Assembly: GCA_947624385.1 (NCBI GenBank)
Contig: CANQJZ010000017.1
Span: 1 to 42,520, forward strand
Origin: an uncultured Oscillospiraceae bacterium
GTDB taxonomy: Bacteria > Bacillota > Clostridia > Oscillospirales > Oscillospiraceae
DNA: 42,520 nt
Reading direction: 5' to 3'
Numbering within the stretch: the first letter of the stretch is position 1; each line of letters begins with the position of its first letter. This document shows positions 8,489 to 15,663 of this stretch, in pieces. The notes under the pieces were generated by a model, which saw nothing but the letters and a program-made list of their open reading frames with translations, ran no database searches and was not told where the DNA came from. A program made the translations under genes and the position numbers.

Positions 8489-8507
8489 CCAAATGAGAGG
8501 TGTCACG

Positions 8508-10301
8508 ATGAAAAAGTTCATCCCCACCGGAAACGAGATGATCTCGCTTCCTGATTTTGACGCCCAGACCGCCGGGGTCGGGAGCGTTACCTTTTTATCC
8601 ATGGGGCACAAGGGCATGCTCCGGATCGCGGGCAGAGAGGATATGCCGCTCATCGCGCCCTATATTGAGATGAATGGCAGCCAGCTGGCCCTGGAGGAGC
8701 TTATATGGACGCGGGAGCACAGCTGGATACCGGCGCTGCGGGCCAGGGCCGGCGCGCTGGACCTTGCCATGACGGTGCTGGCTCCCATCGGCGAGCGGGG
8801 CTTTGCCCTGCGCCTTTCGGTGACCGCATCGGAGGACTGTTCCGTCTCCTGGGGGCTGCGGGGCTGCTGGGGCGGCAGCTGGCACTGCGTGAACGAGGAT
8901 AAGCCCCTGGACGGGCTCGCCCGCTGTTACGACAGCGGCTGGAACGACAGCCTCATTTTCGACTTCCGCTGCGGCACGCCGCTGTTTGCCTTTGCCCCCA
9001 TGGCGGACTTGCCCTGTGAAGCGACGCACGAGGAACGGGACGGGCAGGTCTTTTACGCTCTCACCCGCAGCGAGACGATGGACGCCGGCCAGACGCGGCA
9101 GCTGACCTTCTATTGGGGCTTCGGCTTCGAGGAGGTGGCCGCCGCCACCAGCGCCAAGGAAATGCTCCGCCGGGGCTGGGAGTGGGAATACACCAAAACC
9201 GCCGCATGGCTGGACGCACGGCGCGCCCGTCTGTCCACGCCCAGCCTCACGGAACTATATAATGTCAATCTCTTTTTCTGCATCTTCTTTTCCACCGGCG
9301 TCACCATGGATACGGAGGAGCTGGTCTGCGTCACCAGCCGCAGCACACGGTACTATGTGAGCGCCGCCTATTGGGACCGGGACACGCTGCTATGGGCCTT
9401 CCCCGCCATCCTGGAGGCGGACGCGGCGCTGGCGCGGGAGATACTGCGCTATGTCTTTGGCCGCCAGCGCAGAAACATCGGCGTACACTCCCGGTTTATC
9501 GACGGCACCGTACTGGAGCCGGGCTTCGAGCTGGATGAGCTGGTCGCGCCCATCATCGCCCTGGAGGCCTATGTAAAGGCAGCCGGCGACCATTCCATCC
9601 TTGATGAGCCGGATACGCAAAACGCCATATCGCGCATCCTGCGCAGGCTGGAGGATGCGCACCACCCCACCGTCCCGCTGTATGAGACCTTTCTCCAGCC
9701 CACCGACGACGTGATCGTCCATCCCTATCTCACCTACGACAACGTACTGGTCTGGAGGGCGCTCACGGCGTTGGCCGACATGCGCCCGGAGCGATACGGA
9801 CACTTGTCCGCGCTGGCGGAAGATGTGAAAGCCGCCATATACGAGCACTGCATCTTTGCTGACGCCAGCGGGAAACCCTGTTTTGCCTGGTCCGTCGACC
9901 TGAACGGCGCGCACAACGTCTACGACGAGCCCCCCGGCAGCCTACAACTGCTGCCCTATTACGGCTTCTGCACCCCGGACGACCCGGTGTGGGTCAACAC
10001 GGTGGGCATGATACGCTCCCCGGACTATGCGTACAGCTTTGCGGGCAGACCCATCGCTGAGATCGGCTGCGCCCACGCCCCTTACCCCTGGATACTCAGT
10101 CTGTGCAACAGCATGCTCTCCGGCCATGATAGGCAGGCGCTGAAGGAACTGGAAAGCATAGAGATGGACAACGGCATCGCCTGCGAGAGCGTGGACGCGG
10201 ACACGGGCAAATGCACCACAGGGGCCGCGTTCGCCACCTGCGCCGGTTTTTTGTGCCACAGTCTGAGGACCATCCACCGGGAGGACAAATATGAGAGATG
10301 A
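8508..10301 (+). CDS. putative (alpha/alpha)6-barrel glycoside hydrolase
   Basis: A 597-residue cytoplasmic protein with no signal peptide. An amino-terminal beta-sandwich-like part (about 1-235) is followed by a helical part resembling (alpha/alpha)6 glycosidases: YWDRDTLLWAFPAIL, GRQRRNIGVHSRFIDGTV, EPGFELDELVAPIIALEAY and NAYDEPPGS-like HNVYDEPPGSLQLLPYYG. These suggest the GH125/GH15/GH37-like fold group, but I cannot assign a family. The likely catalytic acids are within WDRD and ELDE or YDEP. The ATG at 8508 is chosen because GAGAGG lies 7 bp before it; an ATG at 8493 has no ribosome site. It overlaps the GH65 gene by 11 bp, so its product probably feeds the phosphorylase. Confidence 0.75.
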   Translation: MKKFIPTGNEMISLPDFDAQTAGVGSVTFLSMGHKGMLRIAGREDMPLIAPYIEMNGSQLALEELIWTREHSWIPALRARAGALDLAMTVLAPIGERGFALRLSVTASEDCSVSWGLRGCWGGSWHCVNEDKPLDGLARCYDSGWNDSLIFDFRCGTPLFAFAPMADLPCEATHEERDGQVFYALTRSETMDAGQTRQLTFYWGFGFEEVAAATSAKEMLRRGWEWEYTKTAAWLDARRARLSTPSLTELYNVNLFFCIFFSTGVTMDTEELVCVTSRSTRYYVSAAYWDRDTLLWAFPAILEADAALAREILRYVFGRQRRNIGVHSRFIDGTVLEPGFELDELVAPIIALEAYVKAAGDHSILDEPDTQNAISRILRRLEDAHHPTVPLYETFLQPTDDVIVHPYLTYDNVLVWRALTALADMRPERYGHLSALAEDVKAAIYEHCIFADASGKPCFAWSVDLNGAHNVYDEPPGSLQLLPYYGFCTPDDPVWVNTVGMIRSPDYAYSFAGRPIAEIGCAHAPYPWILSLCNSMLSGHDRQALKELESIEMDNGIACESVDADTGKCTTGAAFATCAGFLCHSLRTIHREDKYER

Positions 10302-12282
10302 TCTGAACCTTTCCTTCTGGAGCATCACCAGCAGCAGTCCCGTTTGGCATGACGACTTTCTGGAGAGCGTTTTCTTTCTCGGCAATGGGCGCATGGGAGT
10401 GCGCGGCTACCTGCCGGAGGAGCCGGACAGACGCCCGGTGCAGCGGGGCCTCTATCTGGCGGGGATATTCGGCGAGATCAAGCCCGGCATCACGGACTTT
10501 GTCAACCTCCCCACCCCCGTTTTTCAGGAGGTGTTCGTCGACGGCCAGCTGGCGCGGCTGTCCTCGGCTATAGAGAGAACGCTGGATATGCGCGCCGCTG
10601 TTTTCACCGCCCGCTATACGCTCTGCGCTGCCGGCAAGCAGGTCCAGGTAGCCTATTCCCGCTTCTTCCCAAAGGAGCAGCCCACGCTGCTCCTACAGCG
10701 CACCGTTCTCACGCCCCTGCAGGACGCGGAGATCAGGCTTCGGTGCGCCATCATGACCGACAGCTGCAACTGCCCCGTGCCGGACGACCAGACCAAGACG
10801 AACACCGAGACGGTGCAGCTGGCCGCACTGGAGTCCGCCGGGGAAGAGGACGGCGGCATCCGCTGCACGTTCCGCATCCGGGGGAACGGCCTCACAGTAC
10901 GGGAATCCCTCGGCGTGAGGACCTCCGGACCCGCAAGGACAAGTACCAGCGGTACCTCGATCTCATGCACCCCGGCAGTTTGCGGGGCTGCCCTCACCGT
11001 CGATACGGCTGCCTGCATCCTGACCAGCCGGGACGTGGACCCGCGGCTGGCGTCTCTGCCGGAGGATTGGGACTACGATGAGCTGTTCCGTGCGCATAAA
11101 GCCGCATGGGCAGAGACTTGGAAACACTGCGATGTGACGATCCCCTCTTTGAACGCCGATCTGCAGACCGGGCTTCGGTACAGTATGTTCCAGCTCATGG
11201 CCAGCTGCAGCAGCCACGACCCCACCGTCAGCATCGGGGCCCGGGGCCTGACCCACGGGCGCTACAAGGGCTGCTATTTCTGGGATACGGATATGTTCAT
11301 GTTCCCGTTCTTCCTGAAAAACGACCCGGCGGCAGCCCGAAGTCTCTGCCTGTACCGTGTCCGCTCCCTTCCCGCCGCCAGGGCCCACGCCGCGAAGATG
11401 AACGCCAGCGGGGCGCGCTATCCCTGGATGGCCTCCCTGGATGGGAGCGAGCAGTGCGAGAGCTGGGACATCGGCTGCAGCGAGGTACATATCACCGCCG
11501 ACGTGGCCTATATGCTGGGCCAGTACTGCGCCGCTGTCAGGGACGAGGCGTTCTGGCTGGAGCAGGCCGCGCCGGTGTTCATCGAAACCGCTCGTTTCTG
11601 GCGCAGCCGCTACATTTTCCGCCCGGAGGCGGCCCGAGCCGACCTCATGTTCTGCAAGGGGCCGGATGAGTACTGCGGCATCACCAGCAATAACCTCTAT
11701 ACCAACGTTCTCGTCCAGCACAACCTGGACCTTGCCCTTCGCGCCGCGGCGGACTTGAAAGAAAAAAGACCGGCGCTGTACGCCGAGCTGCATATCACCC
11801 CGGAGGAGCTGGATGGACTGCGCGCGCTGCGAGACGCCATCCCTTGGCCACGCGACCCCCACACGGGCCGGCTGACACAGGACGAGACGTTCCACCTACT
11901 GGAGCCGACAGATATAAGCGCTCTGAAAAAGGACGCCGGCGCCTGCTACCACAGCGTCTGCTTTGACCGGCTGCAGCGGTATAAGGTCATCAAGCAGGCG
12001 GATGTGCTCCTGCTGATGACCCGGCTGCCGGCGCTGTTCACGGCGGAGGAAAAGCGGGCCGCCTGGGAGGATTTTGAGCCATTGTGTCTGCATGACTCCA
12101 CCCTGAGCTTCGCTACCCACGCGCTGTTCGCCCTGCAAAACGGCATCGCGGACAAGGGCATGGTCTATCTGGAAAAGGCGCTGCTGCTGGACCTGCGGGA
12201 TGTTATGGGCAACACCGGCGAGGAGGGTCTGCATCTGGCCTGTATGGGGGAGGCGTGGCAGGCAGCCATGGAGCTTGCGTGA
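10291..12282 (+). CDS. GH65 family alpha-glucoside phosphorylase
   Basis: A 663-residue enzyme of family 65, which splits alpha-glucosides such as maltose, trehalose, kojibiose or nigerose with phosphate, giving beta-glucose-1-phosphate. The general acid is seen in KGPDEYCG (Glu about residue 460). The KQADVLLLM and LHDSTLSFATHALF segments match the phosphate and active-site region. The amino end has the beta-sandwich start FLGNGRMGVRGYLPEE. The chain stops directly after EGLHLACMGEAWQAAMELA, where most members continue for about 100 residues or more of beta-sheet. The stop overlaps the beta-phosphoglucomutase start as GTGA. The ribosome site is GGGAGGAC. Which disaccharide is used is not readable. 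Confidence 0.9.
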   Translation: MRDDLNLSFWSITSSSPVWHDDFLESVFFLGNGRMGVRGYLPEEPDRRPVQRGLYLAGIFGEIKPGITDFVNLPTPVFQEVFVDGQLARLSSAIERTLDMRAAVFTARYTLCAAGKQVQVAYSRFFPKEQPTLLLQRTVLTPLQDAEIRLRCAIMTDSCNCPVPDDQTKTNTETVQLAALESAGEEDGGIRCTFRIRGNGLTVRESLGVRTSGPARTSTSGTSISCTPAVCGAALTVDTAACILTSRDVDPRLASLPEDWDYDELFRAHKAAWAETWKHCDVTIPSLNADLQTGLRYSMFQLMASCSSHDPTVSIGARGLTHGRYKGCYFWDTDMFMFPFFLKNDPAAARSLCLYRVRSLPAARAHAAKMNASGARYPWMASLDGSEQCESWDIGCSEVHITADVAYMLGQYCAAVRDEAFWLEQAAPVFIETARFWRSRYIFRPEAARADLMFCKGPDEYCGITSNNLYTNVLVQHNLDLALRAAADLKEKRPALYAELHITPEELDGLRALRDAIPWPRDPHTGRLTQDETFHLLEPTDISALKKDAGACYHSVCFDRLQRYKVIKQADVLLLMTRLPALFTAEEKRAAWEDFEPLCLHDSTLSFATHALFALQNGIADKGMVYLEKALLLDLRDVMGNTGEEGLHLACMGEAWQAAMELA

Positions 12283-12950
12283 GATACAGGGCAGTCATAT
12301 TCGACCTGGACGGCGTGGTCTGTTATACGGACGAGTACCACTATCTGGCCTGGAAGGCGCTGGCCGATAAGCTGGGCGTGCCCTTCGACCGGGCGTTCAA
12401 CGACCGGCTCCGGGGCGTTTCCCGCAGGGAGAGTCTGCGCCTGATATTGGAGCGATACGCCGGACCGGCGCTGTACGAGGCGCAGCAGGCCGCCCTGGCG
12501 GAGGAAAAGAACGCGCTCTATCGCCGGTATCTGCATCAAATGACCCCCGCCGATCTTCCGGCGGAGGTAAAGAGCACCCTGGACGCGCTGCGGGCCCGGG
12601 GGCTGAAGCTGGCCATCGGCTCGTCCAGCAAAAACGCGCCGCTCATATTGGAGCGCATCGGCCTGGCGGATTTTTTCGACGCGGTCGCCGATGGCAACTG
12701 CATTGCCCGTTCCAAGCCGGACCCCGAGGTGTTCCTGAAGGCTGCCGCCATGCTCGGCGAGGCCCCCGAAAGCTGCCTTGTGGTGGAGGATGCGGTGTCC
12801 GGTGCGCACGCGGGACATGACGGAGGCTTTCAAGTGGCCTGCGTTGGCTCCGCCGCCCGTGCGGGAGCAGGCGATTATAATCTGGAAAGCGTTATGGACA
12901 TTTGCAACGTTATTTCCGTCCAGGCGGTGACATTGCAACCCAAGTTTTGA
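12279..12950 (+). CDS. pgmB: beta-phosphoglucomutase (HAD family)
   Basis: A 223-residue HAD phosphatase-fold mutase that turns beta-glucose-1-phosphate into glucose-6-phosphate, the step expected after a GH65 phosphorylase. Motif I is FDLDGVVCYTDEYHY with Asp9 and Asp11; motif II is IGSSSKNA; motif III Lys is in SKPDPEVF; motif IV is VVEDAVSGAHAG. The start is taken as GTG 12279, overlapping the GH65 stop by 4 bases (GTGA), because the protein then begins RYRAVIFDLDG as usual. The coupling implies equal output with the phosphorylase. Confidence 0.92.
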   Translation: MRYRAVIFDLDGVVCYTDEYHYLAWKALADKLGVPFDRAFNDRLRGVSRRESLRLILERYAGPALYEAQQAALAEEKNALYRRYLHQMTPADLPAEVKSTLDALRARGLKLAIGSSSKNAPLILERIGLADFFDAVADGNCIARSKPDPEVFLKAAAMLGEAPESCLVVEDAVSGAHAGHDGGFQVACVGSAARAGAGDYNLESVMDICNVISVQAVTLQPKF

Positions 12951-13230
12951 AGTCCGCTATCCCGTCACTGTCCTATAGTATCGTGCAGGATGAGATGGGG
13001 AAGAGCAATGTATATCCGGATATGCATAGCCATTGCGAACGATCAGGAGCATCTCGCTGTGGATCTCCAAGTCAGCTTCTTTTGTAAGTAACTTGCTATC
13101 ACAAATTGCACGATGAATCCCCGCTGCTTTTCACTATGCAGCGGGGATTCGTCGCACCCTGAAACCGTCAGTTGACGATGATTTGTCGTTTTGTTCCTTA
13201 TCACTATCAAGTCAAGGCCGGGGGTGTTTT
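12951..13230. other. intergenic region with long hairpin and a possible gene fragment
   Basis: These 280 bases lie between convergent genes. A hairpin at 13111-13154 has a perfect 13-bp stem (GAATCCCCGCTGC/GCAGCGGGGATTC) extended by four pairs including one wobble, with a 10-base loop. It has no adjoining T-run on either strand, yet may end both transcripts. At 13008-13091 a 27-codon frame begins MYIRICIAIANDQEHL behind GGGGAAGAG. It resembles the first strand and loop of a response regulator receiver domain, and could be the fossil end of a lost gene. Confidence 0.5.
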
Positions 13231-13977
13231 TTATAGATAGATCTCCGTCTCCAAAAACGTCCGGTCCTTGCGGGACTGACCGCCCAGGGCCGTCACCGCG
13301 CCCTTGCCCCGGCCGTGGATGGAGATCACGTCGCCCTGGGATATGGGCGCGTCCACGTGCAGACACTGGACGTAGTTCAATTGCACGGCCCCGGCCCGAA
13401 TGAGCTCCGCCGCCTGGGTCCGGGACAGGCCGAACATGTTCCCCGCCACCGCGTCCAGCCGCAGGCTCTTTACCGTGAACGCGCGTTTTTTGGTTTTTCG
13501 CTCCGGGGCCTGGACCTCCGCCAGGGCGATGGGGACGGTCCTCACCGTGCAGCGGCCGACCTGCGTCAGCTCGTCGGTGAGAAGCTTTTCCACCGTGGGC
13601 AGACAGAAGATGGTGGCCGCGCTGCCGTTGACCCAGAAGTCCCCGATCCACTCCCGGCGGATGCCAAGGCCCAGGGCCGCGCCCATATAGTCCCGGTGGG
13701 TGGGTTCGCCGAAAAAGGCGGTGACGCGCAGGGCGCGGATGTGTTCGGACGGGTCGAAGTCAGCGTCGGTCATGTAGTAGGGCAGGAAGAAGGCGCACTT
13801 GCGCTCGCAGGCGGCGCTGCCGCCGTTTAAGTGCAGCGTCACGTCCCCGAGACGTTTCGCCCAGGCGGCGACCTCCGCCTGTTCCGGCATGGTGAGAAAG
13901 CCGGTGGCGGTCACAAGGCTGCTGCGCTCACACCGGGCGGAGAGCTCTTCTATGCGCTTTTCCAGGGCTTTGTCCAT
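13231..13977 (-). CDS. ylmH: YlmH-type S4-domain RNA-binding protein
   Basis: A 248-residue protein with the YlmH layout: an amino-terminal RNA-binding fold (about 1-170) and a carboxyl S4 domain (about 175-235: SLRLDAVAGNMFGLSRTQAA, ELIRAGAVQLNY, ISQGDVISIHGRGKG). In Bacillus this protein binds stalled 50S-peptidyl-tRNA complexes and can support ribosome-associated quality control in place of RqcP. In most Firmicutes it sits in the division/DivIVA cluster; here it follows the HExxH protein by 6 bp, at the end of the string that contains the GTPase-nuclease fusion. The ribosome site is weak, so coupling to the gene before it is likely. Confidence 0.85.
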   Translation of the reverse strand: MDKALEKRIEELSARCERSSLVTATGFLTMPEQAEVAAWAKRLGDVTLHLNGGSAACERKCAFFLPYYMTDADFDPSEHIRALRVTAFFGEPTHRDYMGAALGLGIRREWIGDFWVNGSAATIFCLPTVEKLLTDELTQVGRCTVRTVPIALAEVQAPERKTKKRAFTVKSLRLDAVAGNMFGLSRTQAAELIRAGAVQLNYVQCLHVDAPISQGDVISIHGRGKGAVTALGGQSRKDRTFLETEIYL

Positions 13978-13983
13978 GATGTT

Positions 13984-14841
13984 TCACAGTTGGGTCATAA
14001 ATTGATCGTATAGCCGTCGCACGTCCCCGATGTCGAAGCGCAGGATGTCGTCGAACGGGTATAAGGTCAGGATATACCGCACGAACCGGCAGCCCAGATA
14101 ATAGCCCACATCGGCGTGGTCCCGGTAGTACACCCAATCGCCGAACCAGCGCTGACCGGCGCAGGTCACGGTGTCCAGGTCCCGGCGGAAATCCGCCTTC
14201 ATATCGGCAAAATGCCCGTCGCACCAGGCTTTCCAGCCGTTTTTGTCCTGGTGGTAGTATCCGGCGTCGTCCGCCAGCCGCTGCTCAAAAACCATGGCGA
14301 CGCCCTCGGTGAAAAGCTGCCACAGGAGCCGGTCGGCGGCGCGGTCAAAAGCGCGCTTCAATACGCCGTGCTGCGCCTGATAGACGTGGCCCAGCTCATG
14401 CCAGATGAGGCCGCGCATATCGTCAGGGCCGCACCAGTTCAGTTCCACGATCTTCTCCAGCCCCAGCAGTACGACCGTTCGCCCGTGCAGGGACGTGACC
14501 CAGCCCGCGCCGTTGCACAGGCCAAGGTAGAAATAGACGTCCACATCCACGCTCCTGCCGAATTTATCCCGGATGGTCCGGTCCAGTCCGTCCGTGACGC
14601 CGAGAAAGCTGTCGTGGGCGGCACGGCAGGAGTCCGCTTTTTCCGGCAGGGCGTTCAAAACGGGAAGAAAATCCCTCTCCCAGGCGACGCCGCCGGTGGC
14701 CTGTATTTCCTGCGCGTCCGCTTCCAGCAGCGGCCGCAGACCGGGGATGGCGGCGTCGATATAGGCCCGCCAGCGGTCAGGGGAGAACGCGCCGTTTGCA
14801 AAGGCGGTCGGTATATTCGGATATGTGTCGATGATGCGCAT
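13984..14841 (-). CDS. putative zinc metallopeptidase-like protein (HExxH)
   Basis: A 285-residue protein with a gluzincin-like site: WHELGHVYQ (His148, Glu149, His152) and a downstream TEG (Glu179) as possible third ligand. It has no signal peptide. The family is not recognised with certainty; DUF2268-like predicted proteases are the nearest idea. The ATG at 14841 (MRIIDTYPNI) has no ribosome site. A strong GGAGG at 14926-14930 instead serves ATG 14917, which is one base out of frame, or TTG 14913, which is in frame at 12-base spacing. The true start, or a small frameshift, is therefore unresolved. The gene lies between a palindromic repeat element and ylmH. Confidence 0.6.
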   Translation of the reverse strand: MRIIDTYPNIPTAFANGAFSPDRWRAYIDAAIPGLRPLLEADAQEIQATGGVAWERDFLPVLNALPEKADSCRAAHDSFLGVTDGLDRTIRDKFGRSVDVDVYFYLGLCNGAGWVTSLHGRTVVLLGLEKIVELNWCGPDDMRGLIWHELGHVYQAQHGVLKRAFDRAADRLLWQLFTEGVAMVFEQRLADDAGYYHQDKNGWKAWCDGHFADMKADFRRDLDTVTCAGQRWFGDWVYYRDHADVGYYLGCRFVRYILTLYPFDDILRFDIGDVRRLYDQFMTQL

Positions 14842-14954
14842 ATCGGTAAGGTCGGTCACAGCTTTTTGATCGGGTGGCGGATGACAGTTTTCCGCATTCT
14901 TTTTTGAAATCAAACATGGAAGGAACCTCCAAAAAACTAAAAGGTTTAGAATAT

Positions 14955-15065
14955 GGCCCCCTCTGACGAGGGGGCTGTCAGCGCCTTTGGCGCTGACTGG
15001 GGGAGAGATATCTCTCCCTCCGTCTCGCCCTGACGGGCGAGCCACCTCCCTCGTCAGAGGGAGGC
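14955..15065. repeat. MITE-like palindromic repeat element
   Basis: About 110 bases made of five adjoining hairpins: CCCCCTC/GAGGGGG, GTCAGCGCC/GGCGCTGAC, GGGAGAGATATCTCTCCC, CTCGCCC/GGGCGAG (3-base loop) and CCTCCCTC/GAGGGAGG. The two ends are also inverted copies of each other (CCCTCTGACGAGGG and CCCTCGTCAGAGGG). It is non-coding and sits in the leftward gene string between the 119-residue membrane protein and the HExxH gene. Similar repeats with a TCAGCG...CGCTGA core are common between genes in Oscillospiraceae; this is recalled, not searched. Confidence 0.8.
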
Positions 15066-15082
15066 ATTTATAGCGGATCAGT

Positions 15083-15430
15083 CTATCCTTTTTTCTTGAC
15101 AAGGACCGCGGATATGGCCGCGGAGGAATAGGCAAGAAGCAGATAGACGGCGGCATAGAGAAGAAAGGCCCGCTCGCCCATGTCAAAGAAAAGCCACGTG
15201 CCAAGCAGGAACAGGGCGGACAGGAACAGGGGCTGGAACCAGGCCGCTTTTAACTGCCTGCCCGCGAACACGCCCACGCATATGGCTGCCACCGGATCGA
15301 CGGCAAAGAACAGAAGCAAACAGGCCGCCATGCCGCTGGTCCCGTTCGCAAAAGTGACGGTACACCAGGGCAGCAGGAGCATGACCGCCGCGGAACACAG
15401 CGCGCATAGGCTGTTCTTTTTCACCATCAT
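15083..15430 (-). CDS. small four-helix membrane protein
   Basis: A 115-residue protein I do not recognise, with about four hydrophobic segments (LCALCSAAVMLLLPW, GMAACLLLFFAVDPVAAI, PLFLSALFLLGTWLFF, FLLYAAVYLLLAY) and a basic tail VLVKKKG. The ATG at 15430 is preferred over 15442 because GAGGA lies 5 bp before it; 15427 is also possible. It follows the 64-residue membrane protein closely and may work with it. No catalytic motif is visible. Confidence 0.7.
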   Translation of the reverse strand: MMVKKNSLCALCSAAVMLLLPWCTVTFANGTSGMAACLLLFFAVDPVAAICVGVFAGRQLKAAWFQPLFLSALFLLGTWLFFDMGERAFLLYAAVYLLLAYSSAAISAVLVKKKG

Positions 15431-15450
15431 ATCATTCCTCATATTTCGAT

Positions 15451-15645
15451 TTATTTCTTTTTCGGGCCTTGAACGGCGCGGAGGATCGTGCAGACGGCGT
15501 TTCCCAGCAGGCCCACGCCGATAGCGATCGCGGAGGCGGACATGACGGCGGGGTCCATATCGCCGAACACCGCCGCCGTCAACAGGACAGCCGCGAGGAC
15601 CTGCACGGCCAAAAAGACGATCTGCAGCACACGAATTTTATGCAT
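15451..15645 (-). CDS. small two-helix membrane protein
   Basis: A 64-residue protein with two hydrophobic segments (VLQIVFLAVQVLAAVLLTAA, and ASAIAIGVGLLGNAVCTIL) and a KKK tail. The AGGAGG site and ATG at 15645 lie in the short gap after the GTPase-nuclease stop. The function is unknown. Its small size and position suggest an accessory membrane peptide of the string. Confidence 0.7.
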   Translation of the reverse strand: MHKIRVLQIVFLAVQVLAAVLLTAAVFGDMDPAVMSASAIAIGVGLLGNAVCTILRAVQGPKKK

Positions 15646-15663
15646 ACGCTATTGCCTCCTCTC

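Noticed and set aside
10860-11040. Suspected frameshift in the GH65 gene (Ser/Thr-rich stretch)
   Set aside because: The same frame returns to conserved sequence (CILTSRDVDPRL) without a stop and alternative frames show no better match; it is more likely a variable loop.
14955-15065. CRISPR array
   Set aside because: The repeats are different inverted stems, without equal spacers or a direct repeat unit.
14842-15204. Amino-terminal extension of the HExxH protein through the repeat element
   Set aside because: It would translate the palindromic repeat and part of the upstream gene, and has no ribosome site.
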